DNA of 20,839 bases from GCA-2699445 sp032127075 (GTDB lineage Bacteria > Actinomycetota > Actinomycetes > S36-B12 > GCA-2699445), in NCBI GenBank assembly GCA_032127075.1, contig JAQAZZ010000177.1:1-20839 (forward strand), written 5' to 3'. A program made the position numbers and the translations under genes. This document shows, piece by piece, positions 13,984-19,839 of this stretch (position 1 is the stretch's first letter; each line of letters starts with the position of its first letter). The notes under the pieces were generated by a model that saw only the letters and a list, made by a program, of their open reading frames with translations, was not told the origin of the DNA and ran no database searches.

Positions 13984-14673
13984 ATGAGAACCCCCACCGG
14001 CCTCAGTCGAATAGGCGCCATCGCGGCTGCCCTGGCCCTCATCACCGGCACAGCCGTTTCGGGACCTGCATGGGCGAGCAATGGCGCGGATGACGATCCA
14101 GCCGGCGCGAGCATGGACGACGGCACGCCCGGTGCCCCGGACGATGACAGCCGCGACCACGACAGCGACGACGGCCCCGGCGACGACAGTTCCGGCGACG
14201 ACAGCCGCGACGACGACTCCGACGACAGCTCGGACGACAGTTCCGATGACAGTTCCGACGACTCACGCGACGACTCCGACGACAGCTCGGACGACTCACG
14301 CGACGACGACGGCCCCGGCGACGACAGCCGCGACGACAGTTCCGATGACTCACGCGACGACGACGACGGGGATCGCGAGGAGAAGCAGGGCAGCTGCAAG
14401 ATCGACTCCCGATGGGAGCTCACGGCGAAATCACGCAACGGCCGTATCAAGGTGAAGTTCATCGTGGAATCCAGCGAATCGGGTGAGACTTGGAAGTACT
14501 CGATGGCGCACAACGGCGATGTGGTGGATTCGGGCAAGCGGACCACCCGCGGGGCCAGCGATTCGTTCAAGGTCAAGCAGCGCTTGTCCGACGACGAGGG
14601 CAGGGACCGGTTCCGCTACCGGGCCAAGAACCGTTCCACAGGTGAGAAGTGCTCCGCCCGTCTCAAGATGTGA
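13984..14673 (+). CDS. Secreted Asp/Ser-repeat protein with a basic C-terminal two-Cys domain
   Basis: 229 aa. Signal peptide: MRTPTGLSR, a hydrophobic core and GPAWA, with likely cleavage after Ala31. Residues 36-130 are extremely acidic, with 47 Asp counted by hand, mostly as SDD/SRDD units; such stretches are extended and often bind Ca2+. Residues 136-229 form a compact, basic domain with Cys138 and Cys223, probably disulfide-bonded outside the cell. The gene downstream encodes a paralog of this domain without the long repeat. There is no LPxTG or other anchor, so it is probably released or held by charge. The start is firm (GAGGAGAA before the ATG). Position behind the two-component pair suggests regulation by it. 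I know no named family for the C-terminal domain; the resemblance to staphylococcal SD-repeat proteins is compositional only. Confidence 0.85.
   Translation: MRTPTGLSRIGAIAAALALITGTAVSGPAWASNGADDDPAGASMDDGTPGAPDDDSRDHDSDDGPGDDSSGDDSRDDDSDDSSDDSSDDSSDDSRDDSDDSSDDSRDDDGPGDDSRDDSSDDSRDDDDGDREEKQGSCKIDSRWELTAKSRNGRIKVKFIVESSESGETWKYSMAHNGDVVDSGKRTTRGASDSFKVKQRLSDDEGRDRFRYRAKNRSTGEKCSARLKM
14140..14373 (+). repeat. Asp/Ser-coding low-complexity repeat
   Basis: Short units such as GACGACAGC, GACGACAGTTCC and GACGACTCACGC are reiterated with small variations and encode SDD, SRDD and GPGDD units. The segment GACGACGGCCCCGGCGACGACAG occurs twice in full or nearly so (around 14167 and 14305), showing expansion by local duplication. 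Confidence 0.85.
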
Positions 14674-14685
14674 CCACAACCTGAT

Positions 14686-14714
14686 CGGGTGACTGGGGCC
14701 TGGCGGATCACCCG
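14686..14714. repeat. Hairpin between the two secreted paralogs
   Basis: CGGGTGA (14686-14692) and TCACCCG (14708-14714) are perfect inverted repeats with a 15-nt loop in the 79-bp gap. It could attenuate read-through or protect the upstream mRNA end, so that the two proteins are made in unequal amounts. No T-tract follows. Confidence 0.4.
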
Positions 14715-14752
14715 CCCGGTCCCGGTTCCCTGTCGCGAGGAGAGGGGTCGCA

Positions 14753-15181
14753 GTGTTGAGTCGGCCGGCCACGAACGCGGCGAGGATCATGGTGCTGATG
14801 GTGCTGCTCACTCTGCTGACCACCGTGGGCAACACGAGCAGGGCCTACGCGGACGACGATGAGGGCCGCGACGGGGAGGACGAGATCCGCAAGCGTGGCG
14901 CCTGCTCCTCGCGGTCGATGTGGCGGCTGCGGACCGAGGCGGACGACGGAAGGATTGAGATCCGCTTTGTGATCCGATCCCGAGGCCCTGGACGGTCTTG
15001 GACCTACACCATTCGCGAGGGCGGCACCGTCGCAGCAGCGGGAAGACGGACCACCAAGGGCAAACACGGTCGGCTGCGCGTGACACGCACCATCCCTGAC
15101 GACCCGGGTATCCGCACCCTGACCGCCACGGCCCGCAATCTCCGTACCCGCGAGTACTGCCGCGCAGCTGTGAACATCTGA
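14753..15181 (+). CDS. Secreted paralog of the Asp/Ser-repeat protein (C-terminal domain only)
   Basis: 142 aa. The signal peptide runs through VLMVLLTLLTTVG to SRAYA, with cleavage after Ala33, and leaves a mature N-terminus DDDEGRDGEDE, a short version of the acidic region upstream. Residues 49-142 align without gaps to residues 136-229 of the preceding protein; my hand count is 30 identities in 94 columns. Cys51 and Cys136 keep the same 85-residue spacing. Shared landmarks are the invariant W, DGRI/NGRI, the SWTY/TWKY turn, RRTTKG/KRTTRG, and TxExC near the end. The GTG 14753 start has GAGGAGAGGGG at 14737-14747. Function unknown; probably a soluble extracellular beta-rich domain. Confidence 0.82.
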   Translation: MLSRPATNAARIMVLMVLLTLLTTVGNTSRAYADDDEGRDGEDEIRKRGACSSRSMWRLRTEADDGRIEIRFVIRSRGPGRSWTYTIREGGTVAAAGRRTTKGKHGRLRVTRTIPDDPGIRTLTATARNLRTREYCRAAVNI

Positions 15182-15206
15182 GCATCTCTGGCTAGCCGCC
15201 GGCAAG

Positions 15207-15237
15207 GTTGTCGAATCCCAAAGTCGTCGGGGACAAC
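15207..15237. terminator. Hairpin between convergent secreted-paralog and DUF47 genes
   Basis: GTTGTC (15207-15212) and GACAAC (15232-15237) pair, and CCC/GGG inside extends the stem after a bulge. It lies in the 59-bp gap where two operons end facing each other. It lacks a T-tract. Confidence 0.35.
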
Positions 15238-15240
15238 ACC

Positions 15241-15849
15241 TCAGCCCTCTTTGACCACCGCGTACCAGACCCGCTCCGCCACCTCAGCCATCCGCTCGCC
15301 CGCCGCCAAGAGGCGCCGGTACAGTTCGCGGCGGGCCATGACCTCGCGCAGATCCTCACACGACAACAGATCGCTCATGGCCTGGCGGTAGATCTTCTCC
15401 ATTCTCCGCTCGGCTGCTACTGCGGCGTCCGCCTCCGCCGTCGCAGTGGTGCCGTCGTTGGTCAGATGGTCGAAGGAGCGGCGTAGGTGCCCCATGCCCT
15501 CGGCCAGGCTGTCGACCATGTCCGCCGCCGCCGGGTCTGGCTGGATGCCCAGCACCTCCGCTTCTCTCACGATGTTCTTGGCAGCGTTCATCACATCGTC
15601 GAGCAACTCCGAGAGGCTGTACAGGTCCTCCTGGTCGATGGGCGTGCTGAAGGCTTCCCGCAGCTGGCGCTGCAGCGTTCGTCGCACCCCGTCGGCCTGG
15701 TGCTCCACGGCACGGACGTTCGCCTGCTGCTCGGCATCGCCATGCGCCCAGGCCGCGAACGCGGCGATACCGTCGATGGTGACGTCCGCCTGGGTCCGCA
15801 ACGTACCCAGGACGTCCGGAGTCTCCGGCAGGAACCAGTGCAGCCTCAT
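15241..15849 (-). CDS. DUF47 / PhoU-like phosphate transport regulator
   Basis: 202 aa, almost entirely helical, as in DUF47 (Pit accessory, PhoU-related) proteins. Typical segments are VRAVEHQADGVRRTLQRQLREAFSTPIDQEDLYSLSELLDDVMNAAKNIVREAEVLGI and the C-terminal YRRLLAAGERMAEVAERVWYAVVKEG. The ExxAD and ED/D-rich helices in this family bind metal clusters. It is encoded just downstream of the phosphate transporter with a 4-bp overlap (ATGA), the standard arrangement for a protein that modulates PiT activity. Cytoplasmic; no signal peptide. Confidence 0.92.
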   Translation of the reverse strand: MRLHWFLPETPDVLGTLRTQADVTIDGIAAFAAWAHGDAEQQANVRAVEHQADGVRRTLQRQLREAFSTPIDQEDLYSLSELLDDVMNAAKNIVREAEVLGIQPDPAAADMVDSLAEGMGHLRRSFDHLTNDGTTATAEADAAVAAERRMEKIYRQAMSDLLSCEDLREVMARRELYRRLLAAGERMAEVAERVWYAVVKEG

Positions 15850-16859
15850 CGCATCACCATTCCAACGTATGCCACAGCGGCCCCCATGACCGCGCAGCCC
15901 GGCATCGTCACGACCCAGGCGAGCAGGATCTCGCGCACGACCCGCCAACGGACATGACGGCGACGCCGCGCAGCCCCCACACCGACCACCGAGGATGCCA
16001 CGACGTGGGTTGTGCTGACTGGAGCGCCGAGGGCGGCTGCGCCGCCGATGACCATCGTGCTCGAGCCTTGGCTGACCAAGCCGTCCAACGGCCGAATCCG
16101 ATAGATGCCGTGGCCCAGCGTCCGCACTATCCGCCAGCCGCCCAGTGCGGTGCCCAGGGTCATAGCCACCGCACACAGGACCTTCACCCACAGCGGCACC
16201 ACGAACGTCGGGATGCTGCCCGCCGCTACCAGCGCCAGCGTGATCAGGCCCATGGTCTTCTGCGCGTCGTTGGTACCGTGTGCGAAGGCCAGTGCCGCAG
16301 ACGTACCCCACTCCCCGGCTTTGACGGCACCGGTGATGCGGCGGTCCGCCCGGCGCAGCGCCCGCCGGGCGGAGGCCTCGGCGAGCCACCCCGCCAACCC
16401 TCCGATCAACGGTGAGATCGCAAGCCCCGCAAGCACCCCCATCACCCCGACAGGCCGCCACCCGTCGAAACCGCCCCAGTTCACACTGCTCGCGCCGCCG
16501 ACCAGCAGGGCGCCGCCGACCAGCCCACCGACGAGGGCGTGCGACGACGATGACGGCAGCCCGAACCGCCAGGTCATCAGGTTCCATGCGACCGCCGCGA
16601 GCAATGCGGCGAGCAGGATGCCGAGGATGTCATCGCTGCCGACATAGATCAGCCCGCCGACAGTGTCCGCGACGGCCGTGCCGGCGACGATTGGTCCGAG
16701 CAGAGTGAAGACGGTGGTCACGGCGAGGGCCTGCATCGGGGTCATCGCGCGGGTGGCGATCGGCGCGGCCAGCGAGTTGGAGGAATCGTGGAAGCCGTTG
16801 GTGAGGTCGAACGTGAGCGCCACCAGCACCACGACAACGACCGCCAACGAGGCGTCCAC
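15846..16859 (-). CDS. pit: Low-affinity inorganic phosphate transporter, PiT family
   Basis: 337 aa with about 8-10 hydrophobic spans. It carries the duplicated PiT signature: FDLTNGFHDSSNSLA near the N-terminus and AHGTNDAQKTMG in the second half. It also has PSSSSHALVGGLVG and GAPVSTTHVVASSVVGVG, the paired Ser/Thr/His re-entrant elements of the family. It imports phosphate (as metal phosphate) driven by protons. The GTG 16859 start leaves a short hydrophobic N-terminus directly before the first signature. GATACT lies 6 nt upstream, and the GGAG between them is too close to act as an SD. It leads the operon with the DUF47 partner. No pho box was recognised upstream. Confidence 0.94.
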   Translation of the reverse strand: MDASLAVVVVVLVALTFDLTNGFHDSSNSLAAPIATRAMTPMQALAVTTVFTLLGPIVAGTAVADTVGGLIYVGSDDILGILLAALLAAVAWNLMTWRFGLPSSSSHALVGGLVGGALLVGGASSVNWGGFDGWRPVGVMGVLAGLAISPLIGGLAGWLAEASARRALRRADRRITGAVKAGEWGTSAALAFAHGTNDAQKTMGLITLALVAAGSIPTFVVPLWVKVLCAVAMTLGTALGGWRIVRTLGHGIYRIRPLDGLVSQGSSTMVIGGAAALGAPVSTTHVVASSVVGVGAARRRRHVRWRVVREILLAWVVTMPGCAVMGAAVAYVGMVMR

Positions 16860-16865
16860 TTCTCC

Positions 16866-16871
16866 AGTATC
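16866..16871 (-). promoter_or_regulatory. -10 element of the phosphate transporter operon
   Basis: GATACT (minus strand) resembles the TATACT -10 and ends 6 nt before GTG 16859, so the pit mRNA is probably leaderless. Confidence 0.45.
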
Positions 16872-16987
16872 TTCCCGGGCCGGACCCTAGGGGGGCCAAT
16901 GCGCCGTTCCGCTCCTGGTCGTCTGCCTCATGGCATCGATGTCGGCTGCGTCGGCCGACGGCTGAGAGTCTGGCCGGAATCCCGCGG

Positions 16988-17296
16988 TCAGGGGTGGGAC
17001 GGGCTGTTCTCCGCTCCCCGGATGGCAAGTGCGACCTCGTCGGCGAAGCACCAAACCCAGTCCTCGCCGGGTTCGAACGATTGCACCAGCGGATGGCCGT
17101 GTTCTCTCGCGTGCCGTGAGGCGTGGCGGTTGGGCGAGCTGTCGCAGCACCCTACTGCCCCGCAGGCCAGGCATCGCCGCAGATGCACCCACTGCGACCC
17201 GGCGGCCAGGCAATCGCCACACCCGGTTGACAGCGGCGCCGCCCCGAGCAGACCGTGGTCCAGGGACATCGACTGGATATGGGCACAGGCGCTCAT
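16988..17296 (-). CDS. UBP-type zinc finger protein
   Basis: 102 aa, a stand-alone ZnF-UBP domain. Putative zinc ligands in order: Cys4 and His6 (CAHI), Cys26/Cys29 (GCGDC), Cys42/Cys45 (CLACG), Cys50, His58, His62 and His68, with WVHLRRCLACGAVGCCDSS and FEPGEDWVWCFADE as the family landmarks. In eukaryotes this fold binds ubiquitin C-termini. Bacteria of this phylum lack ubiquitin, and the role of their single-domain versions is not established. The ATG at 17296 gives the usual CxH start, and TAGGTT lies 7 nt upstream. It lies 128 bp before the pit start on the same strand, so it may be transcribed into the pit operon, although pit has its own -10. Confidence 0.9.
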   Translation of the reverse strand: MSACAHIQSMSLDHGLLGAAPLSTGCGDCLAAGSQWVHLRRCLACGAVGCCDSSPNRHASRHAREHGHPLVQSFEPGEDWVWCFADEVALAIRGAENSPSHP

Positions 17297-17303
17297 GGGT
17301 GAG

Positions 17304-17327
17304 AACCTACTCCAGGCCCAGACCTGG
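17304..17327 (-). promoter_or_regulatory. -10 element and inverted repeat before the zinc finger gene
   Basis: TAGGTT (revcomp of 17304-17309) fits TANNNT and ends 7 nt before ATG 17296. Immediately upstream, CCAGG/CCTGG (17312-17316 and 17323-17327, six-base centre) form a small inverted repeat that could be an operator. Confidence 0.4.
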
Positions 17328-17378
17328 CGCGGGCTCGATCCTCCTGGTGCAACGGACCCGGGGCCGCTGCCCCCGGGG

Positions 17379-17397
17379 GATACTGTGTTGCAGTATC
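17379..17397. promoter_or_regulatory. Perfect 7-bp inverted repeat before the unrecognised 167-aa gene
   Basis: GATACTG and CAGTATC flank a TGTTG centre. The element contains TACTGT and CAGTAT, both -10-like, and ends 6 nt before the ribosome-binding site GGAGG (17404-17408). A protein bound here would cover the promoter, so it is a candidate operator. A GC-rich palindromic stretch lies just upstream (17358-17378). Confidence 0.45.
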
Positions 17398-17413
17398 GGC
17401 GCTGGAGGTTTCG

Positions 17414-17917
17414 ATGACGACCACTGCATCGGGGCACGATCAAGACGGACAAGACGCCGACCGCCGCCTCAACCCGAGCGACCTGGGCGCCGAGCGGCTC
17501 GAACAGGTCCAACGGCGGCTCCAGGAAGTCGGCAGTTCGCTGAACGACGCCACCGGGGGCGCTGCCCTCTGCCGGATCGACGGGACCGGCGGCACCGCCA
17601 AGTCGCTGGAGGGTCGCATGGCCGTCCTGCTGGAGGTCCGCCGGCGCCTGCGCCGCGACTCGGGGGCAGACCTCACCGATATCCGCGACAAGTGGACGGC
17701 AGACCTCGCCACCCGCAGGGAACGCGGATCCGCAGGGCCTTGGATCGACTACCTCGAGGGAGGCGTCGCCGAACTTGACCATCTCGTGGGGACCGAGCCG
17801 GACCCCTCCGCGGGCACCGCAACCGCGACGGCCCCGCCCCCCGACACCACTGCGGCGGACCCGACGACCAGAGGTGACCGGCCCCGGGGGCCGTCAGGGC
17901 CACGGACCCGGCGGTAG
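17414..17917 (+). CDS. Hypothetical protein, unrecognised
   Basis: 167 aa. No family recognised. Residues 1-20 are polar and acidic. Residues 20-125 are mainly helical and charged (LGAERLEQVQRRLQEVGSSL, SLEGRMAVLLEVRRRLRRDSG, IRDKWTADLATRRERGS, WIDYLEGGVAELDHL), suggesting a small helical-bundle or coiled-coil cytoplasmic protein. The last 35 residues are Pro/Thr/Arg-rich and probably disordered. There is one Cys, and no signal peptide or membrane span. The start is supported by GGAGG 5 nt before the ATG and by the inverted repeat in its promoter. The spermidine-synthase-like gene follows after 61 bp on the same strand, so co-transcription is possible. Confidence 0.7.
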   Translation: MTTTASGHDQDGQDADRRLNPSDLGAERLEQVQRRLQEVGSSLNDATGGAALCRIDGTGGTAKSLEGRMAVLLEVRRRLRRDSGADLTDIRDKWTADLATRRERGSAGPWIDYLEGGVAELDHLVGTEPDPSAGTATATAPPPDTTAADPTTRGDRPRGPSGPRTRR

Positions 17918-17978
17918 TTGCGGCTGCGATGATCCAACTGGTCAGCAGCGGCTGGCCGGATGCGAAGGCGAGGGAACA

Positions 17979-18689
17979 ATGGGACGCCGCTTCGAGGAAC
18001 TCGACTGGCAGGAAACCCCGATGGGCGAGATTGTGCTGCGCCGCCGCGTTGAGCCGACCCTGGGCGTCGATGTCTACGAGGTGAAGCTGGGCGAGGAGTT
18101 CCTGATGTCGAGCCTGTTCACCGCCGCCGAGGTCGAACTCGCCCGTCTCGGGCTGGCCAGGTGCACCGCCGACCGCATCGACGTGCTCGTGGGTGGGCTG
18201 GGACTCGGGTACACCGCCGCGGCTGCCCTCGCCGACCCCCGCGTCCAGCGGATGGTCGTGGTCGAGGCGCTCTCCCCCGTGATCGGCTGGCATCGACGCA
18301 CACTCCTGCCCGATACCGCCGGACTCGCCACGGACGGGCGCACCCGCCTGCTCGCCGGCGACTTCTTCGCTTTGATCGACCGCGACGGACCAATCGCCGA
18401 CGGCCTGCCGGACCGCTTCGACGTCATCCTGCTCGACATCGACCACACGCCCGACCATGTGCTTCACCCCAGCCACGCGCACTTCTACACCCGCGAGGGG
18501 TTGACCGCGATGTGCCACCACCTCGCCCCACAGGGCATCTTCGCGCTGTGGTCCGACGATCCCCCGGAGCCCAACTTCCTGGCGGTCCTCTCGGAGGTGT
18601 TCGCCGACGTCTCGGCACACATCGTGGAGTTCGCCAACCCGCTGACGGGCGGTCAGTCCGCCAACACGGTCTACTTGGCGTCCCGCTGA
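17979..18689 (+). CDS. Spermidine synthase-like (polyamine aminopropyltransferase fold) protein
   Basis: 236 aa. A Rossmann methyltransferase-type fold: VLVGGLGLGYTAAAAL (70-84) is the nucleoside-binding Gly loop, VVVEALSPVIGWHR carries the acidic residue (Glu96) at the end of strand 2, AGDFFALI matches the third strand, and FDVILLDIDHTPDH (147-160) matches strand 4. True spermidine synthases have a catalytic Asp in a D-S/T-T/S-DP motif after strand 4; here the segment is DIDHTPD, so aminopropyl transfer is not assured. There is no AdoMet decarboxylase nearby. It may be a methyltransferase-fold enzyme with another substrate. ATG 17979 has AGGGA upstream. Confidence 0.82.
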   Translation: MGRRFEELDWQETPMGEIVLRRRVEPTLGVDVYEVKLGEEFLMSSLFTAAEVELARLGLARCTADRIDVLVGGLGLGYTAAAALADPRVQRMVVVEALSPVIGWHRRTLLPDTAGLATDGRTRLLAGDFFALIDRDGPIADGLPDRFDVILLDIDHTPDHVLHPSHAHFYTREGLTAMCHHLAPQGIFALWSDDPPEPNFLAVLSEVFADVSAHIVEFANPLTGGQSANTVYLASR

Positions 18690-18690
18690 C

Positions 18691-18721
18691 TCAGCGCCGC
18701 GCACAGCAACAGCGACGCTGA
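18691..18721 (+). terminator. Weak hairpin after the spermidine synthase-like gene
   Basis: TCAGCG (18691-18696) pairs with CGCTGA (18716-18721) across a 19-nt loop just after the stop. There is no T-tract. The rest of the 200-bp gap up to 18889 shows nothing I can name except the -10-like element near its end. Confidence 0.25.
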
Positions 18722-18877
18722 TCTGCCCAAGACAGGGGCGGTCGGCGGGGATCTGGCAGAAGATGAGCCTGCAGAGGTAACTGCGGAGTTTCGAGACGCC
18801 CAGTGGAGTCGTCGCCGCGAACGGCTGATACGAGTCGGCCTGCGCGACGGATGCCGTTGGGATGTGCGGGCAGAGAC

Positions 18878-18883
18878 GAGGTT
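18878..18883 (+). promoter_or_regulatory. -10-like element of the aldose epimerase gene
   Basis: GAGGTT lies 6 nt before GTG 18890 and differs from TAGGTT at the first base only. It might instead act as a weak GAGG ribosome-binding site. Confidence 0.35.
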
Positions 18884-18889
18884 CGACCA

Positions 18890-19807
18890 GTGACGACGAA
18901 GGCGCCCAGCGGTGTGCAGTACAACCTGCAGTCGGGGGACCAACGTGCGGTCGTGGTGGAGGTGGGGGCCGCGCTGCGGGCCTACTCCGCGGCCGGACGT
19001 GACGTGATCGTGCCGTTCCGCGAAGACGAGATCGCACCCGCCAGCCACGGAGCCGTGCTGCTGCCGTGGCCGAACCGCCTGCGCGACGGCCGATACAGTT
19101 TCGACGGCGCCGACTATCACGTCCCGCTGACCGAGCCCTCCCGGCAGACGGCCCTGCACGGCCTGGCCTGCTGGGAACGCTGGAGCCTCGTGGCCCGCAC
19201 AGGCTCGTCGGTGACCCTGGGCCTTGACCTCGTCGCAACGCACGGCTACCCGTTCCCGCTGCGCTGCGAGATCACCTACGCCCTCGGCGAAGGAGGCCTG
19301 GAAGTGGTTCTCACCACCGGCAACGTCGGCGACACCGACGCCCCCTACGGCGCAGGCTTCCACCCGTGGCTTTCGCCCGGCCCCGGGGCTGTAGACGAGT
19401 GCGCGCTCAGCATTGATGCCCAGCAGTGGATCCGGACCGACGACAGGCTGCTGCCGGTCGCGGCCGAACCGATTCCGGAGCACTTCGACTTCCGCACACC
19501 GCGCGTCCTCGGCGACACTGAGTTCGACGACGCGTTCGTCGATGCGACGTTCCGCGACGGGCTGTCCTGGATCAGGCTGCGGGGCACCGACGGCCACACC
19601 GCGGCCACATGGATGGACGGCAGCATGACGTGCTGGCAGGTGTGCACCGGGGACGCGGTTGCCGCACCCGATTACCGCCGCGCGGGCTTGGCGGCCGAAC
19701 CGATGACCTGCATCGCAGATGCCTTCCGGACCGGCGACAACCTCATCCGACTGGCGCCCGGCGAGGCCAGCACGGTGCGCTGGGGCCTGACGCTGATACC
19801 GGCCTGA
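18890..19807 (+). CDS. Aldose 1-epimerase family protein
   Basis: 305 aa, a galactose-mutarotase-like beta-sandwich that would interconvert the anomers of a hexose or hexose phosphate. Substrate-binding Asn62/Arg63 lie in LLPWPNRLRDGRY. Catalytic His candidates are His90 (TALHGLACW) and His158 (GFHPWLS), and the catalytic base is Glu270 in AAEPMTCIADAF. The early LPWPNR motif places it in the actinobacterial branch usually annotated as aldose 1-epimerase. There is no galactose operon beside it, so the sugar is open. GTG 18890 gives a normal N-terminus; a longer form from 18803 is possible but would begin with atypical Arg-rich sequence. Confidence 0.9.
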   Translation: MTTKAPSGVQYNLQSGDQRAVVVEVGAALRAYSAAGRDVIVPFREDEIAPASHGAVLLPWPNRLRDGRYSFDGADYHVPLTEPSRQTALHGLACWERWSLVARTGSSVTLGLDLVATHGYPFPLRCEITYALGEGGLEVVLTTGNVGDTDAPYGAGFHPWLSPGPGAVDECALSIDAQQWIRTDDRLLPVAAEPIPEHFDFRTPRVLGDTEFDDAFVDATFRDGLSWIRLRGTDGHTAATWMDGSMTCWQVCTGDAVAAPDYRRAGLAAEPMTCIADAFRTGDNLIRLAPGEASTVRWGLTLIPA

Positions 19808-19813
19808 TCGGTA

Positions 19814-19832
19814 GCGCCCGCGGCTGCGGCGC
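19814..19832. terminator. GC-rich hairpin between convergent genes
   Basis: GCGCCCGC (19814-19821) pairs with GCGGCGC (19826-19832), with one bulged C and a GGCT loop, in the 32-bp gap between two gene ends. It is a plausible bidirectional terminator without a T-tract. Confidence 0.4.
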
Positions 19833-19839
19833 ACCGCCG

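Noticed and set aside
14089..14373. Repeat region considered as a CRISPR or minisatellite array outside a gene
   Set aside because: Units are irregular, contain no spacers, and stay in frame inside a gene with signal peptide and SD, so it is a coding low-complexity repeat.
14089..14673. Homology to staphylococcal Sdr/Clf adhesins
   Set aside because: Only composition is shared. There is no LPxTG anchor, no N-terminal ligand-binding domains, and the repeat precedes a different domain.
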